64,000 nt of DNA from Rhipicephalus microplus (Eukaryota > Arthropoda > Arachnida > Ixodida > Ixodidae). The notes beneath the pieces are model-generated. The model saw only the letters and a list, made by a program, of their open reading frames with translations, did no database searches and had not been told where the DNA came from. Each line of letters starts with the position of its first letter. Position 1 is the stretch's first letter. The position numbers and the translations under genes were made by a program. Below, in pieces: positions 1-9,789 of this stretch. The DNA is taken from the NCBI RefSeq assembly GCF_043290135.1, contig NC_134701.1, positions 99,068,202 through 99,132,201 of the forward strand, in the 5' to 3' direction.

Positions 1-74
1 ATCTCTCTGAGCCGCTGCTTGGCTAGTCGACTAAACGAGCCCATTGTATTAAGTTTGTCATGAGTAACTTGACA
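1..74 (+). repeat. 3' part of the 5' LTR of gypsy copy G1 (cut by window start)
   Basis: The sequence up to a terminal GACA at 71-74 is followed four bases later by a primer-site-like motif and then by a gag start. This is the same order as at the 5' LTR of the complete element at 8256-13519, whose LTR also ends in GACA. The LTR start lies outside the window, and no 3' LTR is seen because the element is cut near 3470. The boundary is inferred by analogy only. Confidence 0.5.
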
Positions 75-78
75 AGAC

Positions 79-96
79 TGGTTGAGTTGCTGGGTA
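79..96 (+). promoter_or_regulatory. Primer-binding site of gypsy copy G1
   Basis: TGGTTGAGTTGCTGGGTA follows the inferred LTR end. It matches the sites at 8409-8426 and 61760-61777 at the pattern TGGT-GA---GCTGGGTA. A tRNA whose 3' end is complementary would end in ACCA after a CCCAGC block, which fits animal tRNA-Ala 3' ends best; the tRNA identity is inference. Confidence 0.5.
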
Positions 97-117
97 CAAC
101 GTCTCACGATCCACCCG

Positions 118-1568
118 ATGCCCAAGACCCCGTCCAGCAGCCGGAACACAAGCCCTGCACCCGTGGATACTCCTGTTCATAGAGTAAGCCGCCGCCAACG
201 AGGCCTACCATTTGAGACACCAACCACTGACGCAGCGACTATGACTTCGACACAAGAACCCGTGCAAGCTCCGACACCTCCCACGCCGATCTACTGCACC
301 GTCCAGAACCCGCTCTTGCCTAGCCCCTTTCACGGAGAGCAGCATTAAGATGTGGACGACTGGCTGAGTGAGTTCAAACGTGTCGCAGCGATCAACTACT
401 GGGATGATGCCGCAAAGCTCCGTAACGTGTACACTTGCCTAAAAGACGGTGCCAAGACGTGGTTTTTGAACAGGGATGATGTTCTGCCATCTTGGCGTGA
501 GTTCTAGCGTCGCCTCCTGGAGGCCTACAGGAGTCCCGACCACCGCGAACGGGCGGAGCGTGCACTACAATCACGCATCCAGATGCCAAACGAGACCGTC
601 TCGACGTACGTTGAGGACATGACACGGCTTTTCGAGCGAGCGGATCCTGCTATGGCAGAAGAAAAAAAGTTGCGCCACCTCATGCGTGGTGTGAAGAAAC
701 AACTTTTTGCTGGTTTGGTGCGTAGTCCTCTAAGAGTGTTGCTGAGTTCCTTACTGAAGCGGTAACAATGGAGCAAGTACTGCACCAACGGTCTGCCCAG
801 TTTGACTGTCAAGTGAATGCTGCCTCAACCCCCGAAATTTTCGCCACCCCTGGGAGCAAGAGCCCCGAATGGATTCGCGAGATCATCCGATCTGTTGTCC
901 GGGAAAAAATGGAAAAGATGTATGGGACAAGACCAATTGATGTTGGTTCTATCACCAGTGTCATCCGTGACGAGGTCCAACAGGTGTTGCACGCCCATCG
1001 TTTTCCGCTGATGTCGGTTGATCCGGAAACGGCTCCTGCGTCTACTGACAGTCGCCGTCGTACGTACGCGGAAGCCTTGCGATCTGCCACGCCTCGTTCT
1101 GGTCAAGGAGTCCCGACCCAGCCAGTGCCGCACGTCCCGATCCAGACGGTGCCGCACGTCCCGATACAGACAATTCCATACGTCCCGATCCAGACAATGA
1201 TGCCGTCAGTCGCGATTCAGTCAGCGCACGCTGATTTGGACATCGATAGTCGCCGTGCAGCGACGCGCAAGTCTGATCTCTGGCGTACGCCAGACAGACG
1301 ACCCCTTTGCTATCATTGTGGTGAGGCTGGTCACATTTACCGCGAATGCCCATACCGGCAACTTGGACTGCGCGGATTTTCCGTCAATTCCCCTCGTCCC
1401 CGAATTGGTCAAAGGTCAAGGGATATCGAAGAGTATCTTGCGCAACAGCGTGCACCCTTTACACGACGGAAATTGTGGTCACCATCTCCGAGGAGACCCG
1501 CAGCCACTGGGCCTTGTTTCGGGGTGACGGCACGGGAACGCTCTCCAAGCCCTCGTCGGGAAAACTGA
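118..1568 (+). pseudogene. gag: Broken gag of Ty3/gypsy element G1
   Basis: Capsid/nucleocapsid polyprotein that would package element RNA in cytoplasmic particles. The ATG at 118 opens a protein with the same N-terminal layout as the intact gag at 8428 (a TPVHR motif, then SRR). Frame 1 runs from 118 to about 765 but has in-frame stops near 346 and 505. A frameshift near 730 moves the reading to another frame, open from 768 to 1568. The C-terminal part carries one zinc knuckle, CYHCGEAGHIYREC, at about 1309-1350. Just before it, 1125-1199 holds an eight-residue unit (VPHVPIQT type) repeated three to four times, which the intact relative lacks. Gag ends at the TGA at 1566, inside the overlap with pol. 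It is clearly non-functional. Confidence 0.85.
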
Positions 1569-3470
1569 AGGCAGCGGCCTTCGGGGTCAAGGTCGCTGGG
1601 ACTCAAACTGCGGAAGACCTCCCATCGACGCTTGCACGCAACGCTGAAGGCATTTCGTCAGAGAATAATCGCAGTACCGAAGAAACCCCGACATCCACTT
1701 CTGAACCTAGTGACAGCGTGTCACTCGACATACCTGTGCTGGTTGACGGTCTTCAGGTCAATGCATTGGTAGACACTGGTGCAGACTATTCGATCATCAG
1801 CGGGAGGCTAGCGAAAAATCTCAGCAAAGTGATCACGCCGTGGAATGGAACGCGAATTCGAACAGCTGGAGGACACGTTGTAACACCGCTGGGTCGCTGT
1901 ACCGCAAGATTGAAAATTCGTGCGTCAACGTTTGTGCTCAGCTGCCTCGTTCTTCGTGACTGTTCACGTCAGCTGATTATCAGCATGGACTTCCTTCGGG
2001 AATACAGTGCCATCATAAATCTCCTTGAGCGCATCCTGACCTTCTCGACTCAAGGCGCAACAGATCGAGACGCTGATAACTGCCGTAGACCTGCGCTGCG
2101 TGTTGCTGACGACAGTGTGACGCTGCCACCTCGAACAACTGTTCCATCAAGTCACTTGTGAAGACTTCCAAGACGGCGACGTGGTGGCTGAAAGCAACCT
2201 ATAACTTCTGCTGCTCCAAGGTGTACGCGCCGCCCGAAGTGTTGTGCGCGTCCTTGACGGGCAGTCAACGATACTAGTTACGAACTTCATTACGAGCACC
2301 GGCATCTTTTCCGCGGAACCACCCAAGCTTATGAAGACCTTGTTGCCGACGTCACGGAGTGCTTCGCGTCCGAGGAAACGCCGCATGAAGATGACGAATT
2401 TTTAGACCGGTACGACATTAATTCGACAGTCTCAGACGAGAGAAAGGCTGCACTTCATGACCTTTTAAGGGAGTTTTGATCTTGCTTGACCTCTTCTTCT
2501 AAAGTCCGTCAAACACACCTCACGAAGCATCAAATTATTACCGACGATGACGTCCGCCCCATCCGGCAGCAGCCTTATCGCGTTTCTGCCAAAGAACGCG
2601 AGGCTATTCAGACACAAGTAAAAAAGATGCTCGATGACGGGATTATTCAACCATCCAGCAGCCCTTCGTCCTCACCAGTCGTTCCAGTAAAAAAAAAGAC
2701 GGAACGCTGCGATTCTGTATTGACTACAGGAAGCCTAATAGCGTTACAAAAAGGGACGTCTACCTGCTTCTACGGGTCGACGACTCCCTCGACAGGTTAC
2801 GAAGCGCGAAGTATTTTTCGTCTATCGATTTAAAGAGTGGCTATTGGCAAATTGAAGTGGATGAACGAGACCGAGAAAAAAGCGCGTTTGTGACTCCAGA
2901 CGGACTTTACGAATTCCGCGTTCTTCCTTTCGGCCTCTGTTCTGCACCAGCCACTTTTCAGAGGATTATGGACACAGTTCTCGCTGGCTTGAAGTGGCAA
3001 AGCTGCCTTGTCTACCTCAATGATGTGGTCATCTTTTCTGAGAGCTTCGAAGAACATCTGAAGCGTCTGGGAAAGGTTCTGGAAGCCATTCGCACAGCTG
3101 AAAACACGCTGAAACCCTAAAAATGCCATTTTAGCTATGAAGAGCTGAAATTTCTGGAACATGTCATTAGTGCAGATGGAGTGCGACGTGATCCAGACAA
3201 AACTGCTGCTGTCTCCACCTTCCCTGTTTCATTAGATAAAAGAGCAGTACGCCGTTTCCTCGGCTTGTGCGCGTACTATCGTCGATTTATCGCCAACTTC
3301 TCGAAGATAGCTGAACCTCTTACGAGACTCACCCGAGATGACGTGCCCTTTACTTGGGGCGCAGAACAAGATACAGCGTTCACAGAGTTACGGCAGAGAA
3401 TGCAAACTGCTCCTGTTCTTGCCCATTTTGATGAGGACGCTGCTACAGAAATTCATCCAGATGACTCACT
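1562..3470 (+). pseudogene. pol: Broken, 3'-truncated pol of Ty3/gypsy element G1
   Basis: Pol is in the -1 frame relative to gag. It shows an aspartic protease (LVDTGADYS at about 1768-1794), a linker with stops (2161 onward), the N-terminal RT (about 2486-2690), then a frameshift at the A-run near 2690-2699. The central RT follows, with an SAPATFQRIMD block and a YLND box at about 3013 where active relatives have YLDD, so a catalytic aspartate is replaced. A further stop lies near 3118. The RT connection and the start of RNase H follow, and homology stops at about 3470 inside RNase H. No integrase or 3' LTR follows. At least one frameshift, several stops and the changed catalytic box make this a dead copy. 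Confidence 0.85.
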
Positions 3471-3640
3471 TAAAAAACAGCGCCAATAACGAGGGACAAG
3501 AGAAAGAAGGAGACAGACAGCGGCACTGACTTACAACAAGAATTTATTTGCTAGAACCGCACAATATATACTTCGGCAGCATCTGACAAAAAAGAGAAAT
3601 ACAAAACAAACAAAACAGAATCCACCTAACAACCACGTAG
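3471..3640. repeat. Unidentified dispersed-repeat edge interrupting G1
   Basis: Gypsy homology ends abruptly around 3470 and is replaced by purine-rich sequence and then A/T-rich sequence with no open frame. Abrupt replacement at a codon-level homology edge suggests insertion of another element or a deletion breakpoint. The sequence style resembles the 3' ends of tick Penelope-like copies in antisense, but I could not confirm this. Confidence 0.3.
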
Positions 3641-5420
3641 TCATCTACACAAGGCACCATGAACAACACGGGTGCTAACGTTCCGAAGGAAATCTATTTC
3701 TTTTAGTGATAGCGCAATCAAAGGCCTGCTGACACATGCACTGCCCAGCCTTTCTATTTCTGAAGCCTCGTAAATTTCACGTATCCTCTGGTCCCGATGG
3801 TCCCGTCTCTGGTCCCGTCTCCTCTACAGTTTCGGGCCATCTCGGCTTTCATTGCCGGGACTGCGGTTGTGTCCCTGATTTTCAGCTTTGTACTGTCATT
3901 AGGCGTCATGTACAGCGCCCATTCTAAGCTAATAAACAAAGCCATAGCCTTTAGTTGTATTAGGAAGGTATTGCACAAATCATATTTGCACCACACAGAG
4001 CCAAGTGTGTCTAAGCAAGTTCATAATGTAAGGAAGGCAGGTTTTCCGATGTGTTTTGTGTAATCTGCTTGCGAGATTTCGCTAAGAAATCAAAATCGCC
4101 GAATGAGTGGTTCAAAATGTTTCTTACACAAGCACGGTGCTCGCGATTCTATACCTCCATCAAGTATCTCACAACTTGAAGGTAGCTAACCGACGGTATA
4201 TAAGTTTAGTTTTTATCACTTTGTGAAGTATCAGCCATCTGCAACCTTGAAAAGGAGAATACACTTGTGCAATGTCAAGCTAATCACAGGACTGTTTATA
4301 CAGAAATGTGGTTTACCAGATCCCCACCTTAGCCTTAGCCGCAGCGCCTGTGCCGGGTCCGGTCTGACTTCTGTCAGCCTCCGTGGCTCCGGGACTCATT
4401 ACTGCGTTCTGCGCGAATGGCCACCCCTGGCAGTGAATGAAAAAGAAGCGGCGGTTAAGGAGAATTTCGCGGGAGACACCGAGCAGCATGGAAACGTTGA
4501 GACTTGGTCTGGACATTGGGTCGCCAAGTACCGAAAGCATCGGGACCATTGTTCGCCCGTAATTAAAGTGTCTTCGGACGGCTCGCCCATCACTCTCCCT
4601 GAGGCTTGAGTTTGTACATCGTTACTTGGTCGGCTTTGTTTGGGAGAGGGTTTTCTACTGGTTTATGCCACGGGGGGGGGGGCGCCGAAGGTGATACACT
4701 CCGACTGAGAAGAAAACATGCCGCGTGGATAGCGGCAATGGGTTTGGTGCCCCGGTAGGGCAGAGTCGGAACCCGAGAAAAGCGGCCACGTGTCAAGGAA
4801 CAGGAGAGGCGAGGAGAGTCTTTTCCAGGGGAAAAAAGAAGTAGACCACGACGGAAGGAGACAGATCAGAGCGCGACGTGAAGAACCAACCTTCGGCCCC
4901 GACTCGAGCAGCCAACTCCGAGGCTCCGACTACATGGACATTTTGTGAGACAAACTTCACCTCCCTTACTTGAACCAGCTTTGCGGGAAGGAATAGGCAT
5001 TATGAGACATTGCGCGGTTTTATTAACTTATCATTTTATCATTTGTGTCGTTGTATGTTTACTCTGTACTGAGGCACCGTTGTATTGTCACCGTTACTCG
5101 CTTATGTATCCTGTTTCGCGTGTCGCGAGTATTTGCTGATGTGTTACCCTTTTGTGTAACAGAGATGTCGTTCACGGGCAATATGTGTGTACGCAATTTG
5201 CACTTGTTATTCAATTAAATGCGTCCATGATTAAGAAAGATCGTGACGTCTCCTACTTCCCGGCCCCAGCACGAATCCTTGTATATGGAAAGTAATTGAG
5301 ACACGTAGCCAAGAGGGATCCGGATAAAAAGGGGGTTGAGGGGTTTCCCTCTCTTTGGCGATCGGTGGCGTAGTGGGGATGTCTCAGCACTAACCTCTCC
5401 TCACATAAATTTATTTAAAA
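3641..5420. other. Unassigned sequence with an LTR-like stretch
   Basis: No recognisable coding domain. Small open frames (for example 4223-4609) have no known motif. A run of 12 to 13 G with GCGCCGAAGG near 4672-4690 looks like a polypurine tract. It is followed by sequence starting TGATACAC (about 4692) that runs to about 5265 and contains CAATTAAA near 5213; this could be a solo or terminal LTR, but no partner LTR or target-site duplication was found. Confidence 0.25.
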
Positions 5421-6918
5421 AAAAAAACGGCCCGTTCAGCATCACCGAAGCTTGAGTGCACGTATTGTTGCGCCTTATTGGTAACTTGCTTGTTACGGCA
5501 GTTGAGATACTCCTTGTCTTGAGCGAGTTCAGTCAGGCTGGTTCTGCTATCCGACGTGCTTATGTGCGATGCACGGCCGGTGCAAGGAAAGGTGCATTTG
5601 TTCGCGCAGTGAGGTAGGTGGTGGTAGCCTTTGTTGCGTCAAGCAGGAGTCATTTTCATGTTTCCAGAAGTGTTTTGCGATTTTAACTTCAAATGCCATG
5701 ATTACCTATTGGCGATTTTTATTTATATCATTTTGAACCTTGATCCTGTCTTGAGCGTTCTATTGGGATGGTGATCAAGCCACTTGGTATGATTGACGGA
5801 CGAGAAGCCAGGACCCGCTCCCCCTTCGAAAGCATAAGAGCAGGCTTTACACCAATTGAAGTGCTTTCATCTGGCATTCAAAATTCTTGTGATTGAAAAA
5901 CTTAGGTCAATGTACAATGAGGGAAAAGTTCTCTGTTGGATCAATATGAGACACCATATTTCAATCAGCGGGGCCATCTCCTTTTGTGCTTTTGAACGGC
6001 TGTCTCTTCAGCATCGAAAAAGACAAGTTGAATGTGCGTTAAGTGATGACACGCTTCTGAGTCGCGCAACAAAGTTTTCACTCTTCTGCGTTCTTAAAGA
6101 AGCTAAATTTCACTAATCCTGTTGGATCTGAAATGAACTTTTTTTTGTTTTTGCTACCGACTTTAATTTTTGCTTCCTGCGCTAGGTATGGCATTAGTGC
6201 CGCAAAATATTTTCAGCGAGTGATGTCGGAACTAGACGTTCTCAGGAAAGCAAGCGCGTTGGCGAGGCCCTAACGTTCTATGAGATAACAATTCTCCGAT
6301 TACCCTGCTTGCACGATACCTTCAATGAATACTTGATGCACGGAAAATGGCGTACGTTTCTAGGCCGTACCTACTGCATATTTTGATTTTCTTGAATGCA
6401 AGTTGGCGAATCACATGGCTTGCGTCAGGTATTAAAGCCCCAAAAGAGGATTGAATAGCCGTGGTTGAAAGCGCACACAGTGTGGTTGTGCGACTTCTTT
6501 CTGCTCTTGGGTTCTCGTCTTTTTGAAACGTTATACCGTACGCGTAGAACAATCGCTCCACTAGATTTCTATCCAATTCAAGACATTGGATTGACCGCCG
6601 CAATGAAGACAATGCCTAAACAGTTGTGTACTGTACATCAGATGTGGTAGGAATACAAGCCTCCCGCAGTTCTCCGCTGCACTCAGTATAGGCGCACGAA
6701 ATGAAGGCACGCGATCCATGTACCATAGACGATTGAGCGTTTCATGTACTTTCTTCGCCAAACGATATGGCTGGTTTTCAATCCCTTTCGCACAGAATTC
6801 TCTCCTATTCATTTACAAAAGTAGCTTCTTGGGAGTCTCGGAATAGTTGTTTCACCAACAACAGAATCTATGCATCGTAGCTCTTCACCGAATGATCAAC
6901 GTAATATTTAAAAGAAAA

Positions 6919-7010
6919 GACGCGTGGCTATGTCATAGAATGTTAGCATGCCACGCAAAAGACCTAGTTTTGATCCTCAGTCTGGCGAGGGATTTTAGTT
7001 TTATTATATA
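6919..7010 (+). repeat. tRNA-derived SINE head (unit A copy)
   Basis: A-box-like GCGTGGCTATGTCATAGAA and B-box-like CTAGTTTTGATCCTC are spaced as in a tRNA gene. The counterpart at 31218-31305 has a better B box (GTTTCGATCCC). The expected terminal stem pairing of a functional tRNA is absent, so this is a SINE relic rather than a tRNA gene. It resembles the Ruka-type SINEs of hard ticks; the family name is from memory. Confidence 0.55.
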
Positions 7011-7367
7011 TCTTGTAGTTTCATCGTCTCGACTTTCGTTCTCGCAATTATAAGGAAAACAAAGTCACTTAACGCAAAATGAAGTGCTTTACTTTTGACA
7101 CCGGATAGATATTTTCGAGAAAATTGTACATATGAAAATCTACCACGCAAATTTTTTTTTTGAAAAAGCCCCTGATCCCTGACACAGAATCTTCGGTAGA
7201 CACAATCAGTTCCGGGAGCAGTCTTCCCAGTCGTAATCATATGAGTGTGCGTGATAACGGATCTGGCACGTCTCTAAAGAACAAAAACCAATAACCAACT
7301 GACGTAAAAAGAGGTGGCCCAAAACCAGCCCCCTATCTTTTACCCTCCAAAAAATGTTGGCACGGCT

Positions 7368-7560
7368 ACACCAGTTCGTTCATGACTTCTTTGCGCAAAC
7401 ACGTACACGGACACAAGAAAAAGAGGCAGTAACAGATGTTGCAGCGTGGCAACATCTGTTACGATGTTGTTTGCCTTGTGTCCGTGTACGTGTTTGCGCA
7501 AAGAAGTCATGAATGAGTACCAACTCGCCCAACTTTCAGTACTGTTGTTACACCAGTTCG
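7368..7560. mobile_element. Palindromic insertion with direct-repeat flanks, unit A only
   Basis: Two perfect 37-base arms (7381-7417 and 7475-7511) are inverse complements. Inside them a second perfect 14-base pair (7429-7442 with 7449-7462) encloses a 6-base loop. The insert is bounded by an identical 11-base direct repeat ACACCAGTTCG at 7368-7378 and 7550-7560. Unit B (around 31670) has only the empty site, so this arrived after the duplication. It has no coding capacity. It could be a foldback/MITE-type element or the inverted tail of a Penelope-like copy. Confidence 0.75.
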
Positions 7561-8255
7561 ATTCAGATGCCCATACGTACGTTGCGATTATTCTGTGGAA
7601 TTTCTGCACGTTCGTTTGTAAGCAGTGCAGTAGCTGCAAAGCCTACCATAGCTTGCTGATGAAAAAGACAATGCAAGCGTGCCTATCGCGAGTGCTGACG
7701 AGGCAGCACCTTTCCATTTCACCACGTTGTCCTGTAGATCTTTTGCCTGCCTTTTCCAGTATTCGGCCCTGTCCGATAACATTCGAGCGGAACGCCCAAA
7801 AAGTTGTCGGGGGTCGTTCCCTAAGACATGTTGCGAAATGGTCTGGCTTTGCTGCCCACAATATATGCTATAGACAGGGGAACTTGGCCTAGTTTACGCC
7901 ATTCTCAGTAGCTTGGAAAGGCCATACGTCTATTTGCGAATACAGTGAGAATAATTTTCTGTCTTGGCAATGCCGTGGAAGCAGCACGCTTTGGAAACAC
8001 ATTGCGTCCTATATACCTGTTTCAAAATATAACATCGAATATTGCAATTAAAATGCATGGTTCAAGCGCATATTGCCATCGCTATCATCAGAACATGTGA
8101 CTATCACAATGAGTTCGTGGGTCTAAGCCGGTAACCAACTACAGAAGGCACCGAGGGTGTGGCACTTGTTGTTGAAAGGCCACGTAGCATATCAATGAAG
8201 TTCTAAAAGGTTTCATGTACCAGTGTTTGAGTTTACGCACTAGAAACGGAATTCG

Positions 8256-8407
8256 TGCCACATTGAATATGCAGCACGAAGAGAACAACGAAGAACACGC
8301 GCAGCGAGTGAAGAAGACGAGGTTCTCTTCCAATCAGTTTGCCATTATTCTAATACAATTAAAATGAGTTTCCTGGATTCGACTGCTGCTGTTTCTGCAT
8401 TGTGACA
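8256..8407 (+). repeat. 5' LTR of G2
   Basis: 152 bp, begins TGCCAC and ends TGTGACA (TG...CA termini). It differs from the 3' LTR (13368-13519) at 3 positions, about 98 percent identity. An A/T-rich stretch with AATTAAAATG near 8358-8367 may serve the polyadenylation region. Confidence 0.95.
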
Positions 8408-8408
8408 C

Positions 8409-8426
8409 TGGTGGAGGCGCTGGGTA
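8409..8426 (+). promoter_or_regulatory. Primer-binding site of G2
   Basis: TGGTGGAGGCGCTGGGTA begins one base after the LTR end. It closely resembles the complement of animal tRNA-Ala 3' ends (CCCAGC block, then CTCCACCA), so tRNA-Ala is the best candidate primer; this is inference. The gag ATG starts immediately after it at 8428. Confidence 0.7.
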
Positions 8427-8427
8427 C

Positions 8428-9789
8428 ATGTTCGGGACGCCTGACAACAGCCCCGCATCTGGTCAAGAAAGACTTCCGCGCATCGACACCCCCGTTCACC
8501 GCAGCAGCCGGCGCTTGTTAGGCCTTAGCCCGGAGTTTGGTCCATTTTCAGAAAGCGTGACTGTGCCAGAAAGCATGACGACGCCTGCAAGCACTGGCCC
8601 CAACATGTCCAGCCCAAGCACGACCCAGGTAACTGTTTTGAACCCTCGACTTCCGGTTGACTTCCACGGAAACGCATATGAGGATGCACATGACTGGCTC
8701 GAGGAATTCGAGCACACAGCGAATGTTAACGGTTGGAACACCACACAGAAATTGGGCTACGTTTATTTTCCGCTTCAAGACGGAGCCCGAACGTGGTTCA
8801 CGAATCGCGTGTGGTCGTCTTGGGACGAGTTCCGGCACAAGTTCCTCGACACGTTCGCGAGCACTGAAAGACGAGAAATCGCACAGCGTCTCCTCGAGTC
8901 ACGGATTCAGAAACCAAATGTATCTGTTACGATGTTTGCTGAGGACATGGCGCGGCTATTTCGTCGAGCAGATCCTAATATGCCCGAAGCCAAAAAGGTT
9001 AGCCACCTCATGCGGGGCGTTAAGGAGCAGCTGTTCGCTGGCCTCGTACGAAACCCGCCTACAAGTGTGGATGAATTCTCCAAGGAGGCGACATCTATCG
9101 AACGCGCACTGCATCTACGTTATCGCCAGTATGACCGCCCAACCCACAGTGCACCGATCAGCGTGGCAGCCTCTACCACAGCAACAACACCCGACGAAGG
9201 TTCTTTGCGCCAACTAATACGAGAAATCGTACAAGAAGAGGTCAAGAAACTCGTCGCCAAACCAAATGACTGCGCGATCGCCTCAGTAACGGAAGTTGTA
9301 CGCCAGAAGATCAGGCAAGTGCTCTCGCTTCCTGAGCCGAACACGAGCACTCCCAGGGCAAGCTATGCAGACGTAGTCCGCCGACAGCCAGCGAACGTGC
9401 CGACACCACATCAGTACCACCAGCAACATCAGCCGACAGCGCCTTGGTACTACAGAGAAACTTCGATGCCTAGGCGGCCACCACTTCGCAAAACTGACAT
9501 CTGGCGTACCCCTGATCATAGGCCCCTGTGCTTTCACTGTGGGGAAGCAGGCCACATCGTTCGGTATTGCCCGTATCGCGCCGCAGGGTACCAAGGGTTT
9601 CCTTCTACGGTTCCTCGGCGCCATTTCAACGGAACATCTGACGTCGACACGAGTGTCATGACCCCGCGGGATGTTCCCCCTGGGTTTCGGTCATGCTCAC
9701 CCTCTCCTGGGCGTTATTCTCCATCCTCTAGACGGAGCACCACTGACATGCCAAGAGGGAGATCTCCTACTCCACGCCGGGGAAACTAA
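8428..9789 (+). CDS. gag: gag polyprotein of G2
   Basis: Intact 453-residue frame for the structural protein that would assemble cytoplasmic particles around element RNA. The N-terminal 70 residues are rich in Ser, Thr and Pro. A retrotransposon-gag capsid-like region follows, with a DWLEEFE block at about residue 90, W-T-F segments and an LMRGVKEQLF block near residue 194. The nucleocapsid has one zinc knuckle, CFHCGEAGHIVRYC, at residues 368-381, followed by an Arg/Ser/Pro-rich tail ending TPRRGN. The ATG at 8428 is the first one after the primer site and aligns with the start of the G1 gag. The stop TAA at 9787 directly follows a -1 slippery heptamer. The N-terminal layout, DWL block, LMRGVK block and zinc knuckle are shared with the G1 gag. 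Confidence 0.93.
   Translation: MFGTPDNSPASGQERLPRIDTPVHRSSRRLLGLSPEFGPFSESVTVPESMTTPASTGPNMSSPSTTQVTVLNPRLPVDFHGNAYEDAHDWLEEFEHTANVNGWNTTQKLGYVYFPLQDGARTWFTNRVWSSWDEFRHKFLDTFASTERREIAQRLLESRIQKPNVSVTMFAEDMARLFRRADPNMPEAKKVSHLMRGVKEQLFAGLVRNPPTSVDEFSKEATSIERALHLRYRQYDRPTHSAPISVAASTTATTPDEGSLRQLIREIVQEEVKKLVAKPNDCAIASVTEVVRQKIRQVLSLPEPNTSTPRASYADVVRRQPANVPTPHQYHQQHQPTAPWYYRETSMPRRPPLRKTDIWRTPDHRPLCFHCGEAGHIVRYCPYRAAGYQGFPSTVPRRHFNGTSDVDTSVMTPRDVPPGFRSCSPSPGRYSPSSRRSTTDMPRGRSPTPRRGN
9780..9786 (+). promoter_or_regulatory. Candidate -1 ribosomal frameshift heptamer at the gag/pol junction of G2
   Basis: GGGAAAC sits in the gag frame as G-GGA-AAC, the X-XXY-YYZ form, and the gag stop TAA follows at once at 9787. 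Slipping one base back gives GGG-AAA-CTA, exactly the frame that is open through the protease. G1 has its gag stop and the same -1 overlap at the equivalent place (1559-1568), but its heptamer has drifted to GGAAAAC. A short G-run (9805-9810) could pair with TCCCCT (9839-9844) downstream; this pairing is weak and its spacing longer than usual. Confidence 0.7.

Noticed and set aside
4223..4609. 128-residue frame as a host gene
   Set aside because: No recognisable domain, no supporting splice or promoter signals, and it lies next to LTR-like sequence.
5856..6116. Small protein with a similar frame in unit B (24342-24560)
   Set aside because: Similarity follows from the segmental duplication; the two frames differ at their ends and by indels and carry no domain.
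7446..7892. 148-residue plus-strand protein
   Set aside because: Begins inside the palindromic insert, no known domain, and unit B does not keep the same frame.
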